In this document: positions 1-7,278 of the stretch, piece by piece
How the letters are laid out: each line of letters begins with the position of its first letter
How positions within the stretch are numbered: position 1 is the stretch's first letter
Assembly: GCA_028866015.1 (NCBI GenBank)
Contig: JAGWIW010000002.1
Location: forward strand, 59,929-123,928
Reading direction: 5' to 3'
Source: Betaproteobacteria bacterium
GTDB taxonomy: Bacteria > Pseudomonadota > Gammaproteobacteria > Burkholderiales > Ferrovaceae
DNA length: 64,000 bases
Made by a program: the position numbers and the translations under genes
Notes under the pieces: model-generated
The model's database searches: none
What the model was told of the DNA's origin: nothing
The model's input: only the letters and a program-made list of their open reading frames with translations

Positions 1-210
1 GAAGGCCTGATCGCCGGCGCCGGGTTTGACGTGCTCACCACGGAACCGCCCAAGAACGGACACCCCCTGCTGGATGTCCGCCGCCCCAACTTCATCCTCA
101 CTCCCCACGTGGCTTGGGCATCCGATGGCGCCATGCAGTTTCTGGCCGATCAGCTGATCGACAACATCGAAACCTGGCACAAAGGCACCCCCCAGCACCT
201 CGTCACCTGA
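1..210 (+). CDS. hprA: D-2-hydroxyacid dehydrogenase, C-terminal end (glycerate/hydroxypyruvate dehydrogenase)
   Basis: The open frame enters from the left edge and ends at TGA 208-210, giving the last 69 residues. It contains the family's end: AGFDVLTTEPP, then PNFILTPHVAWAS with the catalytic histidine of D-isomer-specific 2-hydroxyacid dehydrogenases, then a final helix. The glycerate dehydrogenase assignment (NADH-dependent hydroxypyruvate reduction) is an inference from the malate-CoA ligase and malyl-CoA lyase genes downstream, which are classic serine-cycle neighbours. The N-terminal catalytic and NAD-binding parts lie outside the window, so substrate specificity cannot be judged. Confidence 0.8.
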   Translation, partial: EGLIAGAGFDVLTTEPPKNGHPLLDVRRPNFILTPHVAWASDGAMQFLADQLIDNIETWHKGTPQHLVT

Positions 211-225
211 CGGGCGTCAAGCACC

Positions 226-263
226 CTCCTCCTGTTATCATTGGTCATCGATAACAGGAGGAG
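226..263 (+). promoter_or_regulatory. 14-bp perfect hairpin masking the mtkA ribosome-binding site
   Basis: CTCCTCCTGTTATC (226-239) is exactly complementary to GATAACAGGAGGAG (250-263), with a 10-nt loop. The right arm contains the whole Shine-Dalgarno sequence AGGAGGAG of mtkA, whose ATG is at 268. The left arm is therefore an anti-Shine-Dalgarno. The hairpin begins 15 nt after the hprA stop. No T-run follows, so it is not a standard terminator. The regulatory role is inferred: translational coupling, a thermometer-like switch, or a protein target. Confidence 0.6.
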
Positions 264-267
264 CTTC

Positions 268-1434
268 ATGGATATTCACGAGTATCAGGCCAAGGAACTG
301 CTCGCCCGGTTTGGCGTTCCGATTCCGCGCGGAAGCGTGGCCTACAGCCCCGATCAGGCCGTCTACGTCGCCACCGAGCTGGGAGGCTGGCATTGGGCCG
401 TCAAGGCCCAGGTCCACGCCGGTGGACGCGGCAAGGCAGGCGGCGTCCGGCTTTGCCGGACCTACGGCGAAGTGGCCCAGGCCGCCAAGGATCTGCTTGG
501 CAAAACGCTGGTCACGGCGCAAACCGGATCTGAAGGCAAAATCGTGCAGCGCCTCTACATCGAAGTGGCCGAGCCTTTCGAGCGTGAAATCTACCTGGGA
601 CTGGTTCTTGACCGCAAAGCCCAGCGCATTCGCGTGGTGGCCTCGGCCGAAGGGGGCATGGAAATCGAGGACATCGCCAAATCCAAGCCGGATTCCATCC
701 GCCAGGTCCAGGTAGAGCCCGCCGTCGGCCTTCAGCCATTCCAGGCACGCGAACTTGCTTTTGGCCTGGGGCTCAACATCAAGCAGGTGAGCCGTGCCGT
801 GACAGCCATCATGGGTTGTTACCGCGCATTCCGTGACCTCGATGCCACCATGGTGGAAATCAACCCCCTCGTGGTGACCAAGGACAACCGGGTGCTGGCC
901 CTCGATGCCAAGATGTCCTTTGACGACAACGCCCTGTTCCGGCGGCCCCAGATCTCTGAAATGCGCGATCCATCCCAGGAGGATCCGCGTGAAGCCCAGG
1001 CCAACCAGCATGGCCTCAACTATGTGGGCCTGGCAGGCGACATCGGCTGCATCATCAACGGTGCCGGGCTTGCCATGGCCACCATGGACATGATCAAGTA
1101 CGCTGGCGGCGAACCGGCCAACTTTCTCGACGTGGGTGGCGGAGCTTCCCCCGAGCGCGTGGCCGAGGCATTCCGCCTGGTGCTATCCGACCGCAATGTG
1201 AAGGCCATCCTGGTCAATATTTTCGCCGGCATCAACCGTTGCGATTGGGTGGCCCAGGGCGTGGTGCAGGCGGCGCGCGACCTCAAGGTGCCGCTCGTGG
1301 TGCGTCTGGCCGGCACCAACGTGGAAGCCGGCAACCAGATCATCAAGGAGAGCGGACTACCCATCATCAGCGCCGACACGCTTGCCGACGCAGCGGAAAA
1401 AGCTGTGGCTGCGGCCCACGGTAAAGCCGCCTGA
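268..1434 (+). CDS. mtkA: Malate-CoA ligase (malate thiokinase) beta subunit
   Basis: The 388-residue product is an ATP-grasp subunit of the succinyl-CoA synthetase beta family, beginning [27 protein letters not shown] (about residues 46-60) is the nucleotide-binding segment, and the CoA-ligase half carries DVGGGASPE and [10 protein letters not shown]. With MtkB it would convert malate, CoA and ATP to malyl-CoA. The sequence alone does not exclude succinyl-CoA synthetase; the malate assignment rests on the adjacent malyl-CoA lyase and hydroxypyruvate reductase genes. ATG 268 is chosen because AGGAGGAG lies just upstream; a start at 241 would fall inside the hairpin that covers this site. Confidence 0.85.
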   Translation: MDIHEYQAKELLARFGVPIPRGSVAYSPDQAVYVATELGGWHWAVKAQVHAGGRGKAGGVRLCRTYGEVAQAAKDLLGKTLVTAQTGSEGKIVQRLYIEVAEPFEREIYLGLVLDRKAQRIRVVASAEGGMEIEDIAKSKPDSIRQVQVEPAVGLQPFQARELAFGLGLNIKQVSRAVTAIMGCYRAFRDLDATMVEINPLVVTKDNRVLALDAKMSFDDNALFRRPQISEMRDPSQEDPREAQANQHGLNYVGLAGDIGCIINGAGLAMATMDMIKYAGGEPANFLDVGGGASPERVAEAFRLVLSDRNVKAILVNIFAGINRCDWVAQGVVQAARDLKVPLVVRLAGTNVEAGNQIIKESGLPIISADTLADAAEKAVAAAHGKAA

Positions 1435-1459
1435 CCCGACATCCAGGAGATTCCGATTC

Positions 1460-2347
1460 ATGAGCATTCTGATCAACGAGCGCACGAAAGTGATCGTGCA
1501 AGGCTTCACCGGCGACAAGGCCACATTCCACGCCAATGAAATGATCTGCTACGGCACCAACCTGGTGGGTGGGGTGACCCCGGGCAAAGGCAGCCAGAAG
1601 CATCTGGACCGCCCCGTATTCAACACGGTGAAAGAAGCGGTGGCCGCCACAGGAGCCGAAGCAAGCCTTGCCTTTGTGCCCCCCCCTTATGCGGCCGATG
1701 CCCTGATGGAGGCGGCTGACGCCGGGCTGCGCCTGGTGTGCATCATCACTGACGGCATTCCGGCCCAGGACATGATGCGGGTCAAACGCTATCTCATGCG
1801 CTACCCCAAGGAAAAACGCACCCTGGTGGTGGGCCCCAATTGCGCCGGCATCATCAGCCCGGGAAAGGCCATGCTGGGCATCATGCCCGGCCACATTTAC
1901 ACCCGCGGCAACGTGGGCATCGTGTCTCGTTCCGGCACCCTGGGCTACGAAGCGGCTGCCCAGATGACTGCACTGGGCATCGGCGTGTCCACCAGCGTAG
2001 GCATTGGCGGCGACCCCATCAACGGCAGCTCGTTCCTGGATCACATGGCACTGTTCGAGGCCGATCCGGAAACCAAGGCTGTGGTCATGATCGGTGAAAT
2101 TGGCGGCCCGCAGGAGGCCGAAGCTTCGCAATGGATCAAGGAAAACATGAGCAAGCCCGTGATCGGCTACGTGGCCGGTCTCACAGCGCCCAAGGGTCGG
2201 CGCATGGGCCATGCCGGCGCCATCATTTCGGCGGAAGGCGACACGGCGGCCGAAAAGGCAGAAATCATGAAGTCCTATGGCCTGCATGTGGCTCCCAGCG
2301 CCTCCGAACTGGGCGCCACGGTGGCCCGTGCGCTGGCTTCCCTGTAA
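1460..2347 (+). CDS. mtkB: Malate-CoA ligase (malate thiokinase) alpha subunit
   Basis: The 295-residue product belongs to the succinyl-CoA synthetase alpha family. The N-terminal CoA-binding Rossmann part holds VIVQGFTGDKATFH and GGVTPGKGSQ. GRRMGHAGAI near the C terminus contains the phosphohistidine, His251 in this numbering. The subunit forms phosphohistidine and acyl-phosphate intermediates in malyl-CoA formation. The start is ATG 1460 with AGGAGA upstream, 25 bp after mtkA, so the two are surely co-transcribed. As with mtkA, malate specificity is taken from the mcl gene that follows. Confidence 0.85.
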   Translation: MSILINERTKVIVQGFTGDKATFHANEMICYGTNLVGGVTPGKGSQKHLDRPVFNTVKEAVAATGAEASLAFVPPPYAADALMEAADAGLRLVCIITDGIPAQDMMRVKRYLMRYPKEKRTLVVGPNCAGIISPGKAMLGIMPGHIYTRGNVGIVSRSGTLGYEAAAQMTALGIGVSTSVGIGGDPINGSSFLDHMALFEADPETKAVVMIGEIGGPQEAEASQWIKENMSKPVIGYVAGLTAPKGRRMGHAGAIISAEGDTAAEKAEIMKSYGLHVAPSASELGATVARALASL

Positions 2348-2357
2348 GGAGCGCGCC

Positions 2358-3335
2358 ATGAGCTTCACCACCATCGCACAAGCCACCCCGCGCCTGCATC
2401 GTTCTGAACTTGCGGTGCCGGGATCCAACCCCGGCCTGTTCGAGAAGGCCGCCCGTTCCGCAGCCGACGTCATTTTCCTTGACCTGGAAGATGCCGTGGC
2501 TCCGGACGACAAAGCCCAGGCCCGAAAGAACATCATCCAGGCCCTGCATGACGTGGACTGGGGCCAGAAGACCATGATGATCCGCATCAATGGACTGGAT
2601 ACACACTACATGTACAGGGACGTGGTGGATATCGTGGAAACCTGCCCGCGCCTGGACATGATCCTGATCCCGAAAGTGGGTGTTCCCCAGGACGTTTATG
2701 CACTGGACATGCTGGTCACCCAGATCGAGCAGGCCACCGGACGCACCCGGCGCATCGGTTTTGAAGCCCTGATCGAAACCGCGCTGGGCATGGCCAACGT
2801 GGAAGCCATTGCACAGGCGAGCTCCCGGCTTGAAGCCATGAGCTTTGGCGTGGCCGACTACGCTGCTTCCACCCGGGCCCGTACCACGGTCATCGGTGGC
2901 GTCAACAAGGATTCGGGTGTGCTGACTGACAAGGATGCCGCCGGCCGGCGCGATTATTACTGGACCGACCCCTGGCATGCGGCCCAGACACGCATGTTGG
3001 TGGCCTGCCGCGCTTATGGTTTGCGTCCGGTGGATGGCCCCTTCGGTGACTTCGGCGATCCCGAGGGATATGTGGCCGCTGCCAATCGCGCTGCCGTGCT
3101 CGGCTACGAAGGCAAATGGGCGATTCATCCTACCCAGATCGAGTTGGCCAACCAGGTGTTCACGCCGTCCGAAGCGGAAATCACCAAAGCCCGGCGCATC
3201 ATGGAAGCCATGGAACAGGCAGCACGCGAAGGCCGTGGCGCTGTGTCGCTCGACGGACGCCTGATCGACATCGCCAGCATCCGCATGGCCGAAGGGCTGC
3301 TGGCCAAAGCCCGCCAGATGGGACTTGCCCACTAG
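2358..3335 (+). CDS. mcl: Malyl-CoA lyase (HpcH/HpaI/CitE family)
   Basis: The 325-residue protein is a TIM-barrel aldolase of the CitE-like family. It shows LAVPGSNPGLFEKA, the metal-binding FLDLEDAVAPDDK, an IETALGMANV strand, and KWAIHPTQIE near the C terminus. It would cleave malyl-CoA to glyoxylate and acetyl-CoA, the last step of the serine cycle, or run in reverse in other malyl-CoA pathways. ATG 2358 follows GGAGCGCG and starts 10 bp after mtkB. A rho-independent terminator follows at 3362-3399, so mcl is the last gene of the operon. Confidence 0.85.
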   Translation: MSFTTIAQATPRLHRSELAVPGSNPGLFEKAARSAADVIFLDLEDAVAPDDKAQARKNIIQALHDVDWGQKTMMIRINGLDTHYMYRDVVDIVETCPRLDMILIPKVGVPQDVYALDMLVTQIEQATGRTRRIGFEALIETALGMANVEAIAQASSRLEAMSFGVADYAASTRARTTVIGGVNKDSGVLTDKDAAGRRDYYWTDPWHAAQTRMLVACRAYGLRPVDGPFGDFGDPEGYVAAANRAAVLGYEGKWAIHPTQIELANQVFTPSEAEITKARRIMEAMEQAAREGRGAVSLDGRLIDIASIRMAEGLLAKARQMGLAH

Positions 3336-3361
3336 CCTTCAGGCCATCGTTCCGGCATCCG

Positions 3362-3399
3362 GCACGGCGTCCGCAGTTGAGGGGCGCCGTGCTTTTTTT
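3362..3399 (+). terminator. Rho-independent terminator after mcl
   Basis: GCACGGCG (3362-3369) pairs with CGCCGTGC (3385-3392) across a 15-nt loop and is followed directly by seven T residues (3393-3399). It lies 26 bp after the mcl stop and separates the malyl-CoA operon from the TraB-like gene. Confidence 0.8.
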
Positions 3400-3440
3400 C
3401 GGCAAGTCTCCCGGCAACTCCGCCCTTATGGTGGAGGCTC

Positions 3441-4718
3441 ATGCCCGAACTCCTCCTGCCCTTCTGCATCCCCCTGGTCTGGTCCCGTTGCCGTTCCCGG
3501 AGCAGAGCGGGGCTGTGGGTGCTGGCACTCTATCTGGCTGGTGCCCGCGAGGAGCCGTTTGCCGTAGCTCGCGTGATGCCCGGATGGGGGCTGGCAGGCG
3601 GTTTTCTGGTTTGGGTACTGCACGCCCTGAGCCTCGCGCTTCCCTGGGTTGCAGGATGGGTTGCTCCGGAGGGCAATGCGCGACGTCGCCAGACCCATCT
3701 GCTGGCCATCCTTGCCATGCAGGCGCTGCCTCCGCTTGGTTTCTGGGGATGGCTGCATCCATTCACCCTGGGCGGATGGCTCTTTCCCGGATGGGGCCCC
3801 TGGGGGCTGGCAGCCGTTACCGGCACCCTGCTCGTCCTCGCCGGCGACAACAGGCGCCCCCTGCTGTTCGCCGCCCTGCTCTCTGCCGTGACCAACCTGA
3901 ACCATGTCCCGCCCAAGCCCCCTTCCGGCTGGCTGGCCCTGGACACAAAACTGCCCCGCATGGAAACCGATGTCGGCAGCCGTTTCGAACGCCAGCAGCG
4001 CCTGATGGCCCTGCTCCAGCAGGCACTCGACAAGCGCAGGGACAGTCGCGTAGCGGTCCGCGTGCTCGTTCTTCCCGAGGAGATTGCCGGCCCCTGGACG
4101 GCTGCGGAAGCCTGGTGGTGGCAGCCTCTGCTGAACCAGCTGCACCAGCGCAACATCACACTCGTCCTGGGAGCCCAGCAGCCAACCTGGCAAGGGCTGC
4201 GCAACGGCGCCCTCCTGTTCACGCCAAACAGAGCGTCTTGGCAACTCGCACGCCAACCCATTCCGCTTGCAGAATGGCGGCTCTGGATGGGGCCGCCGTC
4301 CGGCTGGCGTGCAGGAGTCACACAACTTCCCTGGAACAATGGTCTGGTGCAAATCCAGGGGCAGCGTGCCTTGCTGTCCTTTTGTTTCGAAGACCTGCTC
4401 ACGCTGCCTGTGCTCGCCACGATGGGGCTGTGGCAACGCCCCGAAGTCCTGGTGAGCATGGCCAACCTGTGGTGGGCAGAAGGATTGCATGAACCGGAAG
4501 TGCAGCGGCTGACCGTGGAAGGCTGGGCGCGCCTGTGGGGCATTCCGCTCGTACGCGCAGAAAATCAGGCGTTTCAGGAGGCCTGCTGTACCACCCAGGA
4601 AGCAATGGCCGACAGCAGCGGCGCCGATTCGCCAATGGCGGGCGTGACACGGATGCGCAACCCGGCGTGGGCTGTTTCCAGTTCGCGCACCATGGGTGGC
4701 AAATCTTTCTTGAGATGA
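3441..4718 (+). CDS. TraB/Lnt-like membrane protein with nitrilase-fold domain
   Basis: This 425-residue frame has four or five hydrophobic segments in the first 150 residues. A carbon-nitrogen-hydrolase-type domain follows, with LVLPEEIAG (Glu213/214), ARQPIPL (270-276) and LSFCFEDLL (Cys315). Architecture and wording resemble plasmid TraB proteins and, more distantly, apolipoprotein N-acyltransferase. Arg271 sits where Lnt has its catalytic lysine. ATG 3441 has GGTGGAGG upstream. The last 48 codons or so are antisense to cbiX, so the C terminus may be altered. The natural substrate is unknown, and no conjugation genes are nearby. Confidence 0.6.
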   Translation: MPELLLPFCIPLVWSRCRSRSRAGLWVLALYLAGAREEPFAVARVMPGWGLAGGFLVWVLHALSLALPWVAGWVAPEGNARRRQTHLLAILAMQALPPLGFWGWLHPFTLGGWLFPGWGPWGLAAVTGTLLVLAGDNRRPLLFAALLSAVTNLNHVPPKPPSGWLALDTKLPRMETDVGSRFERQQRLMALLQQALDKRRDSRVAVRVLVLPEEIAGPWTAAEAWWWQPLLNQLHQRNITLVLGAQQPTWQGLRNGALLFTPNRASWQLARQPIPLAEWRLWMGPPSGWRAGVTQLPWNNGLVQIQGQRALLSFCFEDLLTLPVLATMGLWQRPEVLVSMANLWWAEGLHEPEVQRLTVEGWARLWGIPLVRAENQAFQEACCTTQEAMADSSGADSPMAGVTRMRNPAWAVSSSRTMGGKSFLR

Positions 4719-4960
4719 CCCCCCTGGGCCATGAACAGGGGAACAAGCGTCATCTGGCGGACTCCGTCACGCACCAGATCATGAACGCACTGAGGCAGGT
4801 CTGGCGTCATCAGTTCGAGAAAAGCCAGCTCCACCCGCAACTCGGGGCTCATCATCGACACCTGTTCGCGAATGCGGCGAAAAGGTTCCGCCCACTGGGG
4901 ATCACGGGCACCGTGTGCGAACAGGATGATGGCGTGGCGACCTGCTTCGGGCGAAACCAT
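4574..4960 (-). CDS. cbiX: Sirohydrochlorin ferrochelatase, short CbiX type
   Basis: The 128-residue, single-domain protein starts with HAIILFAHGARDPQW, where the histidine is the family's catalytic and metal-binding residue. It continues with LELMTPDLPQ and VPLFMAQGGHLKKDLP, which carries the second conserved histidine. The small CbiX proteins insert Fe(II) or Co(II) into sirohydrochlorin. Iron insertion yields siroheme, which the sulfite reductase encoded at 12.8-14.5 kb needs. Its ATG overlaps the dut stop by one base (TGATG), indicating translational coupling. Its 3' end overlaps the convergent TraB-like frame by 145 bp. Confidence 0.75.
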   Translation of the reverse strand: MVSPEAGRHAIILFAHGARDPQWAEPFRRIREQVSMMSPELRVELAFLELMTPDLPQCVHDLVRDGVRQMTLVPLFMAQGGHLKKDLPPMVRELETAHAGLRIRVTPAIGESAPLLSAIASWVVQQAS

Positions 4961-5409
4961 CAGTGCCGACCTGTGCTACCAAAGCCGCCAGCCCCGCGGG
5001 CGCTGGCTTCAAAATCATCCACCACCTCCAGGGCCACCTGCACCACCGGTACCACCACAAGTTGGGCGATACGCTCCATGGGCTTGAGTTCGAATGCTTC
5101 ATGGCCGCGATTCCACAGCGAGACCATGACCTGCCCCTGGTAGTCCGAATCGATCAACCCCACGAGATTGCCCAGGACAATGCCATGCTTATGGCCAAGG
5201 CCCGAGCGCGGCAGGATCATGGCCGCAAAACCGGGATCGCCGATATGGATGGCCATGCCAGAGGGAACCAGAATCGTCTGGCCAGGCGCCAGTGCGATCG
5301 GGGCATCGATACAGGCGCGCAGGTCAAGACCCGCTGCGCCGGCCGTACCGTAGGCAGGCAAATTGTCGCGCAGGCGCTCATCTAGAATTCGGACTTGCAG
5401 GACAGTCAT
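4960..5409 (-). CDS. dut: dUTP diphosphatase
   Basis: The 149-residue product is a trimeric dUTPase. The five motifs are visible in order: AGLDLRA (about 26-32), [20 protein letters not shown] (including the catalytic aspartate), the [10 protein letters not shown] strand, and the glycine-rich C-terminal arm [11 protein letters not shown]. It hydrolyses dUTP to dUMP, keeping uracil out of DNA and feeding dTMP synthesis. It lies directly downstream of coaBC with a 4-bp overlap, an arrangement also seen in enteric bacteria. Confidence 0.95.
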   Translation of the reverse strand: MTVLQVRILDERLRDNLPAYGTAGAAGLDLRACIDAPIALAPGQTILVPSGMAIHIGDPGFAAMILPRSGLGHKHGIVLGNLVGLIDSDYQGQVMVSLWNRGHEAFELKPMERIAQLVVVPVVQVALEVVDDFEASARGAGGFGSTGRH

Positions 5410-6605
5410 GGTGCTCCTTGAATTTGCTCAAGCCGGATGGCATGGTCCACCAGCTGGCGGGCCAGGACGGATTTCGGTCCAGGCGGCAGCGAATGGGCTC
5501 CTTCCGCGTCAAAAAGTACAATTTCGTTGTCATCCTGGCCCAATGCCCGCTGGGCGAGATTCCCCACGATCAGGGGCACGCGCTTGGTACGACGCTTGGC
5601 TTCCGCATAGGCCGCCAGATCATGGCTTTCGGCGGCGAATCCCACGCAGAAGGGCGGATCGGGCTGCCGGGCTACAGTAGCCAGGATGTCCACGGTGGGC
5701 ACGAGCGTCAGCGTCAGCGGCTCGCCTGATTTTTTGAGTTTGTGTTCTGCCGGTGCCTGGGGCGTATAGTCGGCCACTGCCGCCACCGCAAAAAAGAAAG
5801 CCGTACCAGGCAGGTTTTCCTGGACCGCCGAAAGCATATCAGCAGCGCTTCTCACAGGAACCACGGTACAGCCTTCGGGAGCCGTCAGCGCCGTAGGCCC
5901 GCTGACCAGAACCACTTCGGCCCCCTCATCGCGCAGCGCCTCCGCTACTGCATACCCCATTTTTCCTGAACTGGAATTGGTGATGCCGCGCACCGGATCA
6001 ATGGGCTCAAAAGTGGGACCGGCAGTCACCAGCGCCTTGCGCCCCGCAAGGCGCTGGGGTGGATAGAGTGACAACACCGCCTGCAGCAACTGCTCCGGCT
6101 CCATCAAACGACCTTCTCCCACTTCTCCACATGCCTGTTCGCCCGTGTCCGGGCCAACCAGGATCACGCCGTCCGCTTTCAGCTTGTGGATATTGCGCTG
6201 GTTGGCGGGGTTGATCCACATTTCCCGGTTCATGGCCGGAGCCACCAGCAGGGGGCAATTGCGGGCAGCCACAGTGGTGGACAAGAGGTCGTCAGCCGTG
6301 CCTTGGGCGATTTTTGCAATGAAATCGGCACTGGCCGGTGCTATCAGGATGGCATCGGCCTGACGTGACAGTTCAATGTGCGCCATGCGGTTGGGTATGC
6401 GGGGGTCCCACAGATCGGTCAGGACAGGTTTCCCCGACAAGGCCTGGAAAGTCGCTGGCGCAACAAATCCACAGGCCGCCTCCGTCATGGCCACCTGAAC
6501 GTCGATGCGCGCCTTGACGAGCAGGCGCGTCAGTTCTGCCGCCTTGTATGCGGCAACGCCACCTGTCACGCCAAGCAGAACCCGCCGATGGAATCGCACT
6601 GTCAT
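5406..6605 (-). CDS. coaBC: Bifunctional phosphopantothenoylcysteine decarboxylase/synthetase
   Basis: The 399-residue protein has two domains. The N-terminal flavin-dependent CoaC half shows the catalytic His76 (RMAHIELS), PAMNREMW (123-130) and CGEVGEGR (159-166). The CoaB half begins near residue 188 with [17 protein letters not shown] and [10 protein letters not shown]. It makes 4'-phosphopantothenoylcysteine and decarboxylates it in CoA synthesis. ATG 6605 is first in the coaBC-dut-cbiX transcript and is divergent from rpmB. In enteric genomes radC sits between coaBC and rpmB; here it does not. Confidence 0.95.
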   Translation of the reverse strand: MTVRFHRRVLLGVTGGVAAYKAAELTRLLVKARIDVQVAMTEAACGFVAPATFQALSGKPVLTDLWDPRIPNRMAHIELSRQADAILIAPASADFIAKIAQGTADDLLSTTVAARNCPLLVAPAMNREMWINPANQRNIHKLKADGVILVGPDTGEQACGEVGEGRLMEPEQLLQAVLSLYPPQRLAGRKALVTAGPTFEPIDPVRGITNSSSGKMGYAVAEALRDEGAEVVLVSGPTALTAPEGCTVVPVRSAADMLSAVQENLPGTAFFFAVAAVADYTPQAPAEHKLKKSGEPLTLTLVPTVDILATVARQPDPPFCVGFAAESHDLAAYAEAKRRTKRVPLIVGNLAQRALGQDDNEIVLFDAEGAHSLPPGPKSVLARQLVDHAIRLEQIQGAP

Positions 6606-6660
6606 GATCGGGCGATTATAGCCGCATTGGGGCAGGTGGGAACCGGGCCGGGAACAAACC

Positions 6661-6689
6661 TTGCCAAAAAACTGCTTTCATGCCAGAAT
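6661..6689 (+). promoter_or_regulatory. Candidate sigma-70 promoter for rpmB-rpmG
   Basis: TTGCCA (6661-6666) and CAGAAT (6684-6689) are separated by 17 bp and lie 36 bp upstream of the rpmB ATG, in the 119-bp gap divergent from coaBC. The assignment is by motif and spacing only. Confidence 0.45.
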
Positions 6690-6724
6690 TGACGTTTTAA
6701 GTTAATCCGTTACGGAGAATCACC

Positions 6725-6961
6725 ATGGCACGCGTCTGTGCGGTGACAGGGAAAAAGCCGATGGTCGGCAATAATGTTTCCCACGCCAACAACAAAACCA
6801 AACGCCGTTTCCTGCCGAACCTGCAGTACCGCCGGTTTTGGCTTGAAAGCCAAAACCGTTGGATCCGTCTGCGCGTATCCAATGCCGGCCTGCGCCTGAT
6901 CGACAAGAAAGGCATCGAAGCTGTCCTGGCAGAGCTCGGCGAAGCCGGCCTCCAGGCCTAA
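6725..6961 (+). CDS. rpmB: 50S ribosomal protein L28
   Basis: The 78-residue basic protein begins [25 protein letters not shown] (conserved L28 N terminus; wording shortened here to [12 protein letters not shown] and [10 protein letters not shown] as the key parts) and continues with [10 protein letters not shown] and [16 protein letters not shown]28 is a structural component of the large ribosomal subunit. The ATG follows TACGGAGAATCACC. It is co-transcribed with rpmG, which starts 17 bp later. Confidence 0.97.
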   Translation: MARVCAVTGKKPMVGNNVSHANNKTKRRFLPNLQYRRFWLESQNRWIRLRVSNAGLRLIDKKGIEAVLAELGEAGLQA

Positions 6962-6978
6962 CTGAAAGAGGAGCTGCC

Positions 6979-7134
6979 ATGCGCGACAAGATCAAGCTGG
7001 AATCCACCGCAGGGACGGGGCATTTTTACACCACCACCAAGAACAAGAAAACCATGCCTGAAAAGATGGAAATCAAAAAATTTGATCCCGTCGCCCGCAA
7101 GCATGTGATCTACAAGGAAGCAAAGATCAAGTAA
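6979..7134 (+). CDS. rpmG: 50S ribosomal protein L33
   Basis: The 51-residue protein reads [17 protein letters not shown], then [20 protein letters not shown] and ends [10 protein letters not shown], the standard L33 pattern. It is the cysteine-free form, lacking the CxxC pairs of zinc-binding L33. ATG 6979 follows AGAGGAGCTGCC. It is the second gene of the rpmB-rpmG operon and is followed by a strong terminator. Confidence 0.97.
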   Translation: MRDKIKLESTAGTGHFYTTTKNKKTMPEKMEIKKFDPVARKHVIYKEAKIK

Positions 7135-7154
7135 GCCTACGCTTACGTGATCGC

Positions 7155-7184
7155 AAAAAACCCCGCTCCGGCGGGGTTTTTTTT
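7155..7184 (+). terminator. Rho-independent terminator of rpmB-rpmG
   Basis: CCCCGC (7161-7166), loop TCCG, GCGGGG (7171-7176) and then eight T residues (7177-7184) form a compact GC stem with a T-tract 20 bp after rpmG. Six A residues precede the stem, so it could also work in the opposite direction. Confidence 0.9.
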
Positions 7185-7278
7185 GCCTGCAGCAAGTTTG
7201 ACGTGCATCAAACTGAACCGGCAAGAACTCCCGTACAGTACGCCGGTGTGACTTTTCGGACCGCTCGCGCGTCCCCCA

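Noticed and set aside
268..2347. Housekeeping succinyl-CoA synthetase sucCD
   Set aside because: The fold is the same, but the adjacent malyl-CoA lyase and hydroxypyruvate reductase genes favour malate-CoA ligase; it stays as the alternative.
1367..2590. 407-codon minus-strand frame over mtkB/mcl
   Set aside because: It is a shadow of the malate-CoA ligase and malyl-CoA lyase genes, with no family match.
3116..4492. Plus- and minus-strand long frames over the TraB-like gene
   Set aside because: Only the frame starting at 3441 has a good ribosome-binding site, membrane spans and nitrilase motifs; the others read as Pro/Arg/Gly-rich shadows.
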